From Pseudomonas quebecensis (GTDB lineage: Bacteria; Pseudomonadota; Gammaproteobacteria; Pseudomonadales; Pseudomonadaceae): 64,000 nt of DNA. Below the pieces are notes generated by a model. That model had not been told where the DNA came from. It made no database searches and was given only the letters and a program-made list of their open reading frames with translations. Positions 18,275-28,332 of the stretch are shown piece after piece (within the stretch, counting starts at the first letter, position 1; each line of letters starts with the position of its first letter). Made by a program: the position numbers and the translations under genes. Location of the stretch: the NCBI RefSeq assembly GCF_026410085.1, contig NZ_CP112866.1, positions 2,790,001 through 2,854,000 on the forward strand, given 5' to 3'.

Positions 18275-20371
18275 TCAGCCCAGGTTTTTGTCAGGCGCCG
18301 CGGCGTCTTCGGCACGGCGAATATCGGCCATGAAACCGTCTGCCGGCAGCGGATGGCCCAGTAAGTAGCCTTGCAGGGAGTTACAGCCCAGGCGCGTCAG
18401 AAAATCCTGCTGCCGGTCGGTTTCCACACCTTCGGCCACGATCCGCAGCCCCAAGGCCTGGCCGAGGGCGACGATGGCCGAGACGATGGCGGCGTCGTCG
18501 CTGTCGTGTTCCAGATCACGCACAAAGCCCCGGTCGATCTTCAGCTCGTTGGCCGGCAGGCGCTTGAGGTACATCAGGCTGGAATAGCCGGTGCCGAAGT
18601 CATCAATCGACAGGTCGACACCCATGTCGGATAGCTGCTGCAACACGTTCATGCTCGCGTCGGCATCGCTCATGGCGGTGGTTTCGGTGATTTCCAGGGT
18701 CAGGCTGTTAGGCGGCAACTGATGGCGTTCAAGCGCGGCAGCGACGCTGTCGACCAGCCCGGCATGGCAAAACTGCAACGCGGACAAGTTCACCGCAATG
18801 CGCCACTCTTCATAACCCTGCACGTACCACACGCGCATCTGGCGGCAGGCTTCGTTCAGCACCCATTCGCCGATGGGAATGATCAGCCCGGTTTTTTCCG
18901 CCAGGTCGATAAACGTCGCGGGCATCAACAGACCCTGTTGCGGATGCTCCCAGCGCAACAAGGCTTCGGCGCCCACCGCAATGCCGCTGGCGGCATCGAA
19001 CTTGGGCTGGTAATACAAGCGAAACTGCTGCTGCTCCACGGCATTGCGCAGGTCCTGCAACAGCTGCAGTTGTTTGCGCGCATTGGTGTTCATCGACACA
19101 TCGAAAAAGCTATAGCCGTTCTTGCCCAGCCCCTTGGCGTGGTACATCGCCGCGTCGGCATTCATCAACAGGTCCTGCGGGGTACCGCCGTTGCCGGGGA
19201 ACAACGCGATACCGACACTGGCAGAGATTTTCAGTTCGTGTTCGGCCACCTGGAACGCGCGGTTGATCAATTGCACCTGGCGCTCGGCAAGACCGAGGGC
19301 GTCGTCCGGCTGGCTGAGTTGCACCAGCAGTACAAACTCGTCACCGCCAATGCGCGCCAGGGTGTCGTGGCTGCGCAAGTCCTCGCGCAGGCGCAGGCCC
19401 ACCTCGCGCAGCAATTGGTCGCCCAGATGATGACCAAAGGCATCGTTGACCGGCTTGAAGCCATCCAGGTCGATAAACATCAGCGCAAAGCAACCGCCTT
19501 GTTCCTCCACCGCCTGCATGGCCTGTTGAATGCGATCGGCGAGCAGGCTGCGATTGGGCAGACCGGTCAGCATGTCGTGCAGGGCCAGGTGGGTCAGCTC
19601 CTGGTTGGCCTGGGTCAGGGACGTGGCGAGCACGGCGGTGCGCGCTTCCAGGCGGGCGTCGAGCAATGAAGTCAGCAAGGCGATGGCAAGCACCGCCAGG
19701 GTGGTGACAAGCACCAGGTTGTCCAGGCCGTTGCCGCTCAGACCGTCCAGCGCGGCGGCGCAGTAGCTGTCATCGGCAAAACTGGCCGCCGCCATCCCGG
19801 TGTAATGCATGCCGACGATCGCCACGCCCATCACCACTGCGGCACCACCGCGCAGCAGGCGCACATGGGGGGTGTTGCGCCGCAGGTTGAACGCGATCAG
19901 CAGGGCCGCGCCCGAGGCCGCCACCGCAATCAGCAGCGAAGCGCCGAACAAGGTCGGGTCGTAGTCGATGCCTGGGGTCATGCGCATCGCCGCCATGCCG
20001 GTGTAATGCATGCAACTGATGCCGGCGCCCATCACCAGCGCGCCGAACAGCAATTGCCAGGCGGGTAAACGGGCCTGGCTGACCAGCCACAGGGCGAAGC
20101 CACTGGACAGCACCGCGATCAACAGCGACCACGCAGTGATACCGACGTCGAACCCCAGGGCGAACGGCAAACGCAGCGCCAACATGCCGATAAAGTGCAT
20201 CGACCACACCCCTACCCCCATCGCCAGCGCTCCGCCGGCCATCCACAGGTAGACAGCGCGCCCCTGGGCGGTGGCGATGCGGCCGGACAGGTCGAGTGCC
20301 GTGTAGGAAGCCAGGATCGCAACGAACAGCGAGATCACGACCAGCGAAGGGGAATAGCTACCGATAAGCAT
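18275..20371 (-). CDS. MHYT-GGDEF-EAL cyclic-di-GMP signalling protein
   Basis: This 698-residue inner-membrane protein has an N-terminal MHYT sensor (about 1-225) with seven hydrophobic helices and three copies of the defining motif: SMHFIGMLAL, CMHYTGMAAM and GMHYTGMAAA. MHYT is proposed to bind copper and sense a diatomic gas. A GGDEF domain (about 255-415) follows with intact RIGGDEFVLL, then an EAL domain (about 430-685) with AEALLRWEHP, LEITETTAM and IDDFGTGYSSLMYLKRLP. Both catalytic motifs are intact, so synthesis, hydrolysis or both are possible. It shares this layout with P. aeruginosa MucR-like proteins. It ends in the repeat-rich interval; 200 bp without a gene (20372-20571) separates it from opmB. 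Confidence 0.93.
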   Translation of the reverse strand: MLIGSYSPSLVVISLFVAILASYTALDLSGRIATAQGRAVYLWMAGGALAMGVGVWSMHFIGMLALRLPFALGFDVGITAWSLLIAVLSSGFALWLVSQARLPAWQLLFGALVMGAGISCMHYTGMAAMRMTPGIDYDPTLFGASLLIAVAASGAALLIAFNLRRNTPHVRLLRGGAAVVMGVAIVGMHYTGMAAASFADDSYCAAALDGLSGNGLDNLVLVTTLAVLAIALLTSLLDARLEARTAVLATSLTQANQELTHLALHDMLTGLPNRSLLADRIQQAMQAVEEQGGCFALMFIDLDGFKPVNDAFGHHLGDQLLREVGLRLREDLRSHDTLARIGGDEFVLLVQLSQPDDALGLAERQVQLINRAFQVAEHELKISASVGIALFPGNGGTPQDLLMNADAAMYHAKGLGKNGYSFFDVSMNTNARKQLQLLQDLRNAVEQQQFRLYYQPKFDAASGIAVGAEALLRWEHPQQGLLMPATFIDLAEKTGLIIPIGEWVLNEACRQMRVWYVQGYEEWRIAVNLSALQFCHAGLVDSVAAALERHQLPPNSLTLEITETTAMSDADASMNVLQQLSDMGVDLSIDDFGTGYSSLMYLKRLPANELKIDRGFVRDLEHDSDDAAIVSAIVALGQALGLRIVAEGVETDRQQDFLTRLGCNSLQGYLLGHPLPADGFMADIRRAEDAAAPDKNLG

Positions 20372-20571
20372 GACGAGTCTCGCGGGCGACGAGCTGGAAC
20401 GCCCGTACCGAGTGGCAAAGCGGCGGATTGTAGCGATAAATATTCGGCGACAGTTGAATAATTATCACAAGGCCATCATGGGCTTTTTGACGTCAATCCG
20501 CCGGCTCAAAAACGCCCGTGCGCGGCCTTGTGTATCCAGCTGTCCGCGATAGCAAGCGCGAGTGCTGCGGC
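20372..20571. other. Gene-free interval
   Basis: Two hundred bases lie between the MHYT-GGDEF-EAL start and the end of opmB. They should contain the promoter of the signalling gene and the transcript end of the mux operon. I see no convincing terminator, repeat or small frame. Confidence 0.4.
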
Positions 20572-22023
20572 TTAATCCTTGGCATCGATCGGCGTCTGCC
20601 CATCCCAGCCGCCCCCCAGTGCGGCAATCAATTGCACGCTGGCCACCAGGCGCGACTGCAGCAAGGTCAACACACTGCGTTCGTTACTCAGAGCGGTAGC
20701 CTGTACGGTGACCACGTCCAGGTAAGCGATCAGCCCGGCCTTGTACTGGTTCTGGGTCAGGCGCAATGACTCGCGTGCCGCCTCCAGCGCTTCGTTGCTG
20801 ACCACGGCTTCGTCCTCCAGCACCTTGAGTTGAACCATGTAGTTCTCCACTTCGCGGAAGCCATCCAGCACGGTCTGACGGTACTTGGCCACGGTTTCGT
20901 CATAGGATGCCACGGTGCGGTCGACTTCCGCCGAGCGCTGGCCACCGTCGAACAGGGTCATGGCCAGTTTCGGCCCCACCGACCAGAAGCGGTTGGGCAG
21001 GCTGATCCAGTCGGCATAGGTACTGCTGGAATAGCCACCGGCCAGGCTCAGGGTCAGGTCCGGATAATAGGCCGCCTTGGCCACACCGATATTGGCGTTG
21101 GCGGCGATCACCGCGCGTTCGGCCGAGGCGATGTCCGGGCGGCGTTCGAGTAACTGCGACGGCAGGCCGACCGGGATCTGCGGCAACTGCGGAATGTCCT
21201 TGCTCACGGCCAGGTTGAAGTTGGCCGGCGCCTCGCCGATCAGTACCGCGATGGCATTTTCCAGCTGAGCGCGCTGCCAGATCAGGTCGATCAGGCTGGC
21301 CTGGGTTGTCTTGAGCTGTGTCTGTGCCTGGGCCACCGCTTCTTTGCCCGAGACTCCGGCGCGGTACTGGTTCTCGGTCATTTGCAGGGAGCGCTGATAG
21401 GTGTCGAGGGTTGCCTGCAGCAGCCGCGTCTGTTCATCCATCACGCGCAGTTGCAGGTAGCTTTGCACCAGTTCCGATTGCTGGCTCAGGCGCATCGCGG
21501 CCAGGTCCGCCGAGCTGGCTTCGGCGCTGGCCTCGTTGGCCTCCAGGCCACGGCGCAACTTGCCCCAGACATCCGCCTCCCAGCTCACGCCCAACTGCGC
21601 GTTGAGGGTGTCGCGGATGCCACTGCTGGAGCTGCTGAGGCTGGCACTGCTGCTGCCGGTGCCCTGGCTGGCGCGGGTCTTGCCCACGCTGAGGTCGACG
21701 CTGGGGTAGAACGCGCCGCGTGAGCTGCGCACCAATGCCTGGGCCTGGCGAAAGCGCGCCTCGGCCTGGGCCACGGTCTGGTTGGCATTGTTCAGGCGCG
21801 CGACCAGGTCATTGAGCTGACGGTCGCCATACAATTCCCACCAGGCGCCACGGGCCAGTGAGTCGCTTGGCGTGGCCTGGCGCCAGCCTTGCGCTTGCTT
21901 GAACTGCGCGGGTTCGATGACCTGCGGGCGCTGATAATCCGGGCCGATGGCGCAGGCGCTGAGCAACAGACCGCAGAGTGCCGCTGCCAACAGCTTTTTC
22001 GGGGCGAGGGATGAATCGGTCAT
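20572..22023 (-). CDS. opmB: Outer-membrane efflux channel of MuxABC-OpmB pump
   Basis: This is a 483-residue TolC/OprM-type outer-membrane factor. The N terminus is a lipoprotein signal with lipobox LSAC (LAAALCGLLLSACAIGPDYQRP region), so Cys is lipidated. Two OEP repeats follow, with long alternating helices such as LAAMRLSQQSELVQSYLQL and SLRLTQNQYKAGLIAYLDV and the family segment LLERRPDIASAERAVIAANA. It forms the trimeric exit duct for the RND pump. The start is ATG 22023, which overlaps the muxC stop as ATGA; the frame open upstream is only the muxC shadow. It is the last gene of the leftward muxA-B-C-opmB operon. Confidence 0.93.
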   Translation of the reverse strand: MTDSSLAPKKLLAAALCGLLLSACAIGPDYQRPQVIEPAQFKQAQGWRQATPSDSLARGAWWELYGDRQLNDLVARLNNANQTVAQAEARFRQAQALVRSSRGAFYPSVDLSVGKTRASQGTGSSSASLSSSSSGIRDTLNAQLGVSWEADVWGKLRRGLEANEASAEASSADLAAMRLSQQSELVQSYLQLRVMDEQTRLLQATLDTYQRSLQMTENQYRAGVSGKEAVAQAQTQLKTTQASLIDLIWQRAQLENAIAVLIGEAPANFNLAVSKDIPQLPQIPVGLPSQLLERRPDIASAERAVIAANANIGVAKAAYYPDLTLSLAGGYSSSTYADWISLPNRFWSVGPKLAMTLFDGGQRSAEVDRTVASYDETVAKYRQTVLDGFREVENYMVQLKVLEDEAVVSNEALEAARESLRLTQNQYKAGLIAYLDVVTVQATALSNERSVLTLLQSRLVASVQLIAALGGGWDGQTPIDAKD

Positions 22024-25000
22024 AGCGCAGTGTCCAGGGCAGCATCGGTCCGTACGCCGCGCCAGGCATTGAAGCGGTGGCGCGCGCGGTCGAGGTAAAG
22101 GTAAACCACCGGGGTGGTGTAAAGGGTCAGGATCTGGCTGAACACCAGGCCGCCAATGATGGTCAAGCCCAGGGGCTGACGCATTTCCGCGCCGTCGCCG
22201 GCGCCGAGCAGCAGCGGCAAGGCGCCGAGGATGGCGGCCAGGGTGGTCATCAGGATCGGCCGCAGACGCAGCAGGCAAGCGCTGCGGATCGACTCGAGCG
22301 GGCTCATGCCGTCATGGCGTTCCAACTGCAGCGCCAGGTCGATCATCAGGATCGCGTTTTTCTTCACCACTCCGATCAGCAGGAACAGGCCCAGCAATGA
22401 GATCAGGCTGAACTCGCCACCCAGCAGGTAGATCGACAGCAATGCACCGACACCGGCCGAGGGCAACGTCGACAGGATCGTCAATGGGTGGATATAGCTC
22501 TCGTAGAGAATCCCCAGCACCAGGTACACCGCCACCAGCGCGCCGAGGATCATGAACGGCTGGCCCTTCTGCGTCGCCGCAAAGGCATCGGCGGTACCGG
22601 CCATCTTGGCGATCACATCCTCCGGCAGGCCAACCTTGGCAATCGCCCGTTCGATGGCGGCTGTGCCCTGCTCCACCGTGAACCCGGGAGCGATGTCGAA
22701 AGCAATATTTTCCGAGGCGAACTGGCCTTCATGGCTGACGCGGTCGTCCGCCAGGCTGTTCTCGTAATGGGCGATGGTCGACAACGGCACCCGTGCGCCG
22801 TCGGCGGTAATGACCTGCACCTGGTTCAGGGTGATCGGGTCCTGAGCATATTTGGGATTGACCTCCATCACCACCTGGTACTGGTTGAGGCTGTCGTAGA
22901 TCGTGGAAATCTGCCGCTGGCTGTAGGCGTTGTTCAGCACCCCCGTGACCATGTTCATGTCGATGCCCAGGCGCTTGGCCTGGTCGCGATCGACCACCAG
23001 CGTCACCTGCGCCGCCCCCCGGCCTTCGCGGGCGTCGATGGCGGTCAATTCCGGCAGCTCGCGCAGCGCGCCAACCACTTTCGGGTACCACAGGCGCAGC
23101 GCGGCCAGGTCACCGCTTTGCAGGATGTAGGAATACTGGGCGCTGGTCTGGTCGCGACTGCCGCCGAACTGCAGGTCCTGGTCGGCCATCAGAAACAGGC
23201 GCCCGCCCGGCACCGGCGGCACGTTCTTGCGCAGCCGCTCGATCACCGCCTGGGCCGAGACCTTGCGCTCTTTGATGGGTTTGAGCCGCACCAGCATCAC
23301 GGCGTTGTTGGTGCCGTTGTTGCCACCGATAAAGCCGGCCACGCTGAGCACTGCGGGGTCCTTGAGCACGGCCTGGCGAAAGATTTCCATCTTCGGTTGC
23401 ATCACGCTGAACGACAGGCCGTCGTCGCCGCGCACAAAGCCGATCAACTGCCCGGTGTCCTGCTGCGGCATAAAGGTTTTCGGCACCACGATGTACAGCG
23501 CCACATTGACGCCGATGGTCAGCAACAGGCTGAGCAAGGTCAGGCGCCGATGGCGCAGCACCCAGTCCAGGCTGCGGGCGTAGCCGGCGACCATGCGCTC
23601 GTTGATCCTGTGGCTCCACCGCTGCAGACCGGTCATATGGCCTTTGACGTGGGGCCTGAGCCAGCGCGCGCAGAGCATCGGCGTCAGGGTCAGCGACACC
23701 ACCAGCGACACAATGATCGCCGCCGACAGGGTGATGGAAAACTCGCGGAACAGGTTAGTGACGATCCCGCCCATAAACAGGATCGACAGGAACACCGCCA
23801 CCAGCGACACGTTCATCGACAACAGCGTAAACCCGACTTCCTGGGCGCCCAGATAGGCCGCCTTCATCGGCGGCACGCCGTCATCGATATGCCGGGAGAT
23901 GTTCTCCAGCACCACAATGGCATCGTCCACCACCAGACCGGTGGCCAGGATCAACGCCATCAACGAAAAGTTGTTCAACGAGAACCCGTACAGGTACATC
24001 ACCGCGAACGTGCCCACCAGCGATACCGGCACCGCCAGGGTCGGGATCAGCGAAGCGCGGAAATTGCCGAGGAACAGGTACACCACAAGAATCACCAGCC
24101 CCACCGCGATCAGCAGGGTCATCTCCGCTTCGTGCAGGGTGGCGGTGATCACGGGCGAGCGGTCCATGGCCAGGCTGAGCTTGACGCTGGAGGGCAGCAC
24201 CGCCTGCAGCGCCGGCAATTGCGCCTTGATCTGGCGCACGGTCTCGATAATGTTGGCCCCGGACTGGCGGTTGATCACCAGCAAAACGGCCGCATCGTTG
24301 TTGAAGAAACCACTGTTGTAGCGGTCTTCCACGCCGTCGCTGATCCTGGCCACATCCCCCAGGCGCAAAGCCGCGCCGTTCTGGTAGCGAATCAGCAGCG
24401 GCTCGTAGTCCTTGGCCTTTTCCAGCTGGTCATTGGCTTGGATCTGCCAGTTGCGTTCGCTGTCTTCCAGCGAGCCCTTGGGCCGGCGCTGGTTGGCATT
24501 GGCGATGGTGTTGCGCACATCGTCCAGGGCCACGCCGTACTGGTCGAGGGCCTTGGGTTCCAGTTCGATGCGCACCGCCGGCAAGGAGCTGCCGCCGATC
24601 TGCACCTCGCCCACCCCCGGCACCTGGGACAGGCTCTGGGACAGGATGGTGGACGCCAGGTCGTACAGCTGGCCCTTCTGCAATACGTCCGAGGTCAGCG
24701 ACAGCACCATGATCGGCGCCTGGGACGGGTTGATCTTCTTGTAGGTGGGCATGCTGCGCATGCCGCTGGGCAGCAGGTTGCGCGAGGCGTTGATGGCCGC
24801 CTGCACTTCCCGCGCCGCGCCGTTGATGTCGCGGTCGGAGTCGAACGCCAGAATCACCCGGGTCGAGCCCTGGCTGGAACTGCTGCTCATGGTGGTGATG
24901 CCGGCAATCGAGCCGAAGGAGCGCTCCAGCGGCGTGGCTACGGTGGACGCCATGACCTCGGGGCTGGCGCCGGGCAGGCTGGCCGACACCACGATCACCG

Positions 25001-25127
25001 GGAAGTCGATCTGCGGCAACGGCGACACCGGCAGCAGGTTGAAGCTCACCCCGCCGAGCAACATGATCGCCAGGCTCAGCAGCATGGTCGCTACCGGCCG
25101 GCGAATGAACGGTCCGGACAGGTTCAT
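22020..25127 (-). CDS. muxC: RND efflux transporter MuxC (MdtC-like)
   Basis: This 1035-residue inner-membrane RND permease has the standard layout: TM1 at the N terminus (FIRRPVATMLLSLAIML), a large periplasmic loop, TM2-6 with the proton-relay GLVVDDAIVVLENI, a second large loop, and TM7-12 ending near [18 protein letters not shown] and GVVKKNAILMIDLALQLE. It is the MdtC-type partner of a heteromeric pair; MuxB is the other. Known pumps of this class export novobiocin, aztreonam, macrolides and bile-like compounds; here substrates are inferred only. The start is ATG 25127 after GGAG. Unlike the other two junctions of the operon, 112 bp with a REP-like repeat separates it from muxB. Confidence 0.93.
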   Translation of the reverse strand: MNLSGPFIRRPVATMLLSLAIMLLGGVSFNLLPVSPLPQIDFPVIVVSASLPGASPEVMASTVATPLERSFGSIAGITTMSSSSSQGSTRVILAFDSDRDINGAAREVQAAINASRNLLPSGMRSMPTYKKINPSQAPIMVLSLTSDVLQKGQLYDLASTILSQSLSQVPGVGEVQIGGSSLPAVRIELEPKALDQYGVALDDVRNTIANANQRRPKGSLEDSERNWQIQANDQLEKAKDYEPLLIRYQNGAALRLGDVARISDGVEDRYNSGFFNNDAAVLLVINRQSGANIIETVRQIKAQLPALQAVLPSSVKLSLAMDRSPVITATLHEAEMTLLIAVGLVILVVYLFLGNFRASLIPTLAVPVSLVGTFAVMYLYGFSLNNFSLMALILATGLVVDDAIVVLENISRHIDDGVPPMKAAYLGAQEVGFTLLSMNVSLVAVFLSILFMGGIVTNLFREFSITLSAAIIVSLVVSLTLTPMLCARWLRPHVKGHMTGLQRWSHRINERMVAGYARSLDWVLRHRRLTLLSLLLTIGVNVALYIVVPKTFMPQQDTGQLIGFVRGDDGLSFSVMQPKMEIFRQAVLKDPAVLSVAGFIGGNNGTNNAVMLVRLKPIKERKVSAQAVIERLRKNVPPVPGGRLFLMADQDLQFGGSRDQTSAQYSYILQSGDLAALRLWYPKVVGALRELPELTAIDAREGRGAAQVTLVVDRDQAKRLGIDMNMVTGVLNNAYSQRQISTIYDSLNQYQVVMEVNPKYAQDPITLNQVQVITADGARVPLSTIAHYENSLADDRVSHEGQFASENIAFDIAPGFTVEQGTAAIERAIAKVGLPEDVIAKMAGTADAFAATQKGQPFMILGALVAVYLVLGILYESYIHPLTILSTLPSAGVGALLSIYLLGGEFSLISLLGLFLLIGVVKKNAILMIDLALQLERHDGMSPLESIRSACLLRLRPILMTTLAAILGALPLLLGAGDGAEMRQPLGLTIIGGLVFSQILTLYTTPVVYLYLDRARHRFNAWRGVRTDAALDTAL

Positions 25128-25140
25128 GGGGGGGAGCTCC

Positions 25141-25217
25141 AAGCGGCAAGTTTCAAGCTACCTGCAAAAGACGTAGGCTGCCCCTGCCGTTCCCTTGCAG
25201 CGTGCCGCTTGCCGCTT
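25141..25217. repeat. REP-like inverted repeat between muxB and muxC
   Basis: AAGCGGCAAG (25141-25150) is complementary to CTTGCCGCTT (25208-25217). The core resembles the element at 56127-56178. It fills most of the only real gap in the mux operon. Confidence 0.6.
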
Positions 25218-25239
25218 GCCACTGCTTTCGCCACGCCCA

Positions 25240-28200
25240 TCACACCACGTCCTCAATGTCGGTCTTGCGCCAGCGGCGTCCCAACCGATCGAAATACAGG
25301 TAGATCACCGGCGTGGTGAACAGCGTCAACACCTGGCTCACCAGCAGCCCGCCGACCATCACCAGGCCCAGGGGCTGGCGCAGCTCCGCACCGGAACCGC
25401 TGGCCAGCATCAACGGCACGGCGCCGAACAGCGCGGCCAGGGTGGTCATCAGGATCGGTCGGAAACGCAGCAGCGCGGCCTGATAAATCGCGGTCTGCGG
25501 GTCGAGGCCCTGGTTGCGTTCGGCGTCGAGGGCGAAGTCGATCATCATGATCGCGTTCTTTTTGACGATACCGATCAGCAGGATGATGCCGATTATCGCG
25601 ATCATGCCCAGGTCATTACCACTGAGCAGCAACGCCAGCAAAGCCCCCACCGCCGCCGAGGGCAAGGTGGACAGGATGGTGATCGGATGGATATAGCTCT
25701 CGTAGAGCACGCCCAGCACGATGTACATGGTGACCACCGCCGCCAGGATCAGCAGCAAGGTACTCGACAGCGAGGCTTCGAACGCCTGGGCCGCGCCCTG
25801 GAACTGGGTCTGCACGCCCACCGGCATGCCAATGTCTTTCTGCGTCTGGTTGATCAGCTCCACGCCCTTGCCCAGCGCCACGCCGGCCGCCAGGTTGAAT
25901 GACATCATCACCGCCGGGAACTGGCCGATGTGCGCCACGGCCAACTGGGCCTGGCGCTGCTCCACCTTGGCCAGGCTCGACAGGCGCACCTGGCCGCCGT
26001 CGGTGGTTTTTACGTAGATCTGGTTCAGCGCGTCCGGGCCGAGGGTTTCGCCGGACTGGGCCTGCAGCACCACGCGGTACTGGCTGGCCTGGGTGTAGAT
26101 GGTCGAGATCTGCCGCTGGCCGAAGGCGTCGTACAGCGCATCGGTGATGGTCGAAACGCTGACGCCCAGGCGCGAGGCCGCGTCGCGGTCGATCACCAGG
26201 TACACCTGCAGGCCTTTGTCCTGCAGGTCGCTGGCCACGTCGGTGAGTTCCGGCAACTGGCTGAGGGCGTGCACCAGCTTGTCGCTCCACAGCGCCAGCA
26301 GCTCGGCGTCCGGCGACGACATGCTGAACTGGTACTGGGTGCGGCTCACGCGGTCTTCAATGGTCAGGTCCTGCACCGGCTGCATAAACAGGCGAATGCC
26401 CACCAACTGGTCGATCTGCGACTGCAGGCGGGTAATCACCTGGGCAGCGCTGAGGTCGCGCTGGCCATGGGCCTTGAGGTTGATCAGCAGGCGGCCGCTG
26501 TTGAGGGTGGCGTTGTCGCCGTCCACACCGATATAGGACGACAGGCTTTGCACCGCCGGGTCGGCGAGGATGATTTTGGCCAACTCCTGCTGGCGCTGGC
26601 TCATCGCCGCAAAGGAGATCGACTGCGGCGCTTCGGAAATACCCTGGATCACCCCGGTGTCCTGCACCGGAAAAAAGCCCTTGGGCACCACCAGGTACAG
26701 CACCAAGGTCAGGCCGAGGGTGGCGATGGCGACCAGCAGGGTCAGCGGTTGGCGCTTGAGCACCCATTGCAACTTGCGCCCGTAGCCTTCGATCAACCAG
26801 TCGATCCAGGCGCCACTGGCTTTATAGAAACGGCCCTGTTCTTCTTCCTTGGGCTCACGCTTGAGCAGACGCGCGCACATCATCGGCGTCAGGGTCAGGG
26901 ATACCACCAGGGAAATCAGGATCGCCACCGCCAGGGTGATGGCGAACTCGCGGAACAACCGCCCGACCACATCGGCCATGAACAGCAGCGGGATCAGCAC
27001 CGCAATCAACGACAGCGTCAGGGAAATCAGGGTGAAACCGATCTGCTTGGCGCCCTTGAGCGCGGCAGCCAGCGGCGTTTCGCCCTCTTCGATATAGCGG
27101 GAAATGTTTTCCAGCATCACGATAGCATCGTCCACCACAAAGCCGGTGGCGATGGTCAGGGCCATCAGCGTCAGGTTGTTGATGGAAAACCCGGCCAGGT
27201 ACATCACGCCAAACGTACCGACCAACGACAGCGGCACCGCAATGGACGGGATGATCGTGGCGCTGAACCGGCGCAGAAACAGGAATGTCACCATCACCAC
27301 CAGGGCAATGGCGATCAGCAGCTCGTGCTGCACGTCCTTGACCGATGCGCGGATGGTCTGGGTGCGGTCGGTAAGCACGGTGACTTCCAGGCCGGCCGGC
27401 AGGTTGTCGGTAATGCTCGGCAGCAGTGCCTTGATACGGTCGACCACCTCGATCACGTTGGCGCCCGGCTGGCGCTGGATATTGAGCAGCACGGCCTGGT
27501 TCAGGTTGGCCCAGGCGGCCAGGCGTTCGTTCTCGGCGCCGTCGACAATCTGCGCGACGTCCTTAAGACGCAGCGGCGCGCCGTTGTTGTAGGCCAGGAT
27601 CAGTTCGGCGTATTGCTGGGGCGAGACCAACTGGTCGTTGGCATCGAGCATCGAGACCCGCGTAGGGCCATCGAAGTTGCCTTTGGGCTGGTTGACGTTG
27701 GACGCCGCGATCAAGGTGCGCACGTCCGACAGGTTCAAGCCGTTGGCCGCCAGGGCTTCGGGGTTGACCTTGATGCGCACCGCCTGGCGCTGGCCGCCGG
27801 CGATGCTGACCATGCCGACGCCGCTGATCTGCGCGATTTTCTGCGCCATGCGCGTATCGACCAGGTCATTGAGCTTGGGCAGCAGCATGGTCTTGGAGGT
27901 GATCGCCAGGGTCAGCACCGGGGTGTCCGCCGGGTTGACCTTGTTGTACACCGGCGGCGCCGGCAGGTCCTTGGGCAGCAGGTTGGTGGCGGCGTTGATC
28001 GCGGCCTGCACCTGTTGCTCGGCCACGTCCATATTGATGTCGAGGTTGAAGCGCAGGGTCAGCACCGAGGCGCCGCCGGAGCTGGTGGAAGCCATCTGGG
28101 TCAGGCCGGGCATCTGCCCGAACTGGCGTTCCAGGGGGGCGGTGACCGCGCTGGTCATCACATCAGGGCTGGCGCCGGGGTACAGGGTCATCACGCGGAT

Positions 28201-28332
28201 GGTCGGGTAATCCACCTGCGGCAAGGCCGACACGGGCAGCAAGCGGTACGCGATGATGCCGGCCAGGACAATGGCCAGCATGCTCAGAGTGGTCGCGACC
28301 GGGCGAAGGATAAACAGCCGCGACAGGTTCAT
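25240..28332 (-). CDS. muxB: RND efflux transporter MuxB (MdtB-like)
   Basis: This 1030-residue RND permease is homologous throughout to MuxC and of the same 12-helix, two-loop design. It has [19 protein letters not shown] at the N terminus, [19 protein letters not shown] in TM4 with the paired Asp of the proton relay, and [18 protein letters not shown] near TM10. In this pump type the two RND proteins form a mixed trimer, so both are needed. The ATG at 28332 overlaps the muxA stop as ATGA, indicating translational coupling to the adaptor. It should act with MuxA, MuxC and OpmB as a proton-driven exporter spanning both membranes. Confidence 0.93.
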   Translation of the reverse strand: MNLSRLFILRPVATTLSMLAIVLAGIIAYRLLPVSALPQVDYPTIRVMTLYPGASPDVMTSAVTAPLERQFGQMPGLTQMASTSSGGASVLTLRFNLDINMDVAEQQVQAAINAATNLLPKDLPAPPVYNKVNPADTPVLTLAITSKTMLLPKLNDLVDTRMAQKIAQISGVGMVSIAGGQRQAVRIKVNPEALAANGLNLSDVRTLIAASNVNQPKGNFDGPTRVSMLDANDQLVSPQQYAELILAYNNGAPLRLKDVAQIVDGAENERLAAWANLNQAVLLNIQRQPGANVIEVVDRIKALLPSITDNLPAGLEVTVLTDRTQTIRASVKDVQHELLIAIALVVMVTFLFLRRFSATIIPSIAVPLSLVGTFGVMYLAGFSINNLTLMALTIATGFVVDDAIVMLENISRYIEEGETPLAAALKGAKQIGFTLISLTLSLIAVLIPLLFMADVVGRLFREFAITLAVAILISLVVSLTLTPMMCARLLKREPKEEEQGRFYKASGAWIDWLIEGYGRKLQWVLKRQPLTLLVAIATLGLTLVLYLVVPKGFFPVQDTGVIQGISEAPQSISFAAMSQRQQELAKIILADPAVQSLSSYIGVDGDNATLNSGRLLINLKAHGQRDLSAAQVITRLQSQIDQLVGIRLFMQPVQDLTIEDRVSRTQYQFSMSSPDAELLALWSDKLVHALSQLPELTDVASDLQDKGLQVYLVIDRDAASRLGVSVSTITDALYDAFGQRQISTIYTQASQYRVVLQAQSGETLGPDALNQIYVKTTDGGQVRLSSLAKVEQRQAQLAVAHIGQFPAVMMSFNLAAGVALGKGVELINQTQKDIGMPVGVQTQFQGAAQAFEASLSSTLLLILAAVVTMYIVLGVLYESYIHPITILSTLPSAAVGALLALLLSGNDLGMIAIIGIILLIGIVKKNAIMMIDFALDAERNQGLDPQTAIYQAALLRFRPILMTTLAALFGAVPLMLASGSGAELRQPLGLVMVGGLLVSQVLTLFTTPVIYLYFDRLGRRWRKTDIEDVV

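Noticed and set aside
20482..20499. Plus-strand hairpin followed by TTTTT in the gap before opmB
   Set aside because: The stem has a central mismatch and no plus-strand gene ends there.
22488..25319. 943-codon plus-strand open frame opposite muxC
   Set aside because: It is the antisense shadow of a high-G+C RND gene; composition is His/Gln/Arg-rich and there is no ribosome site or domain.
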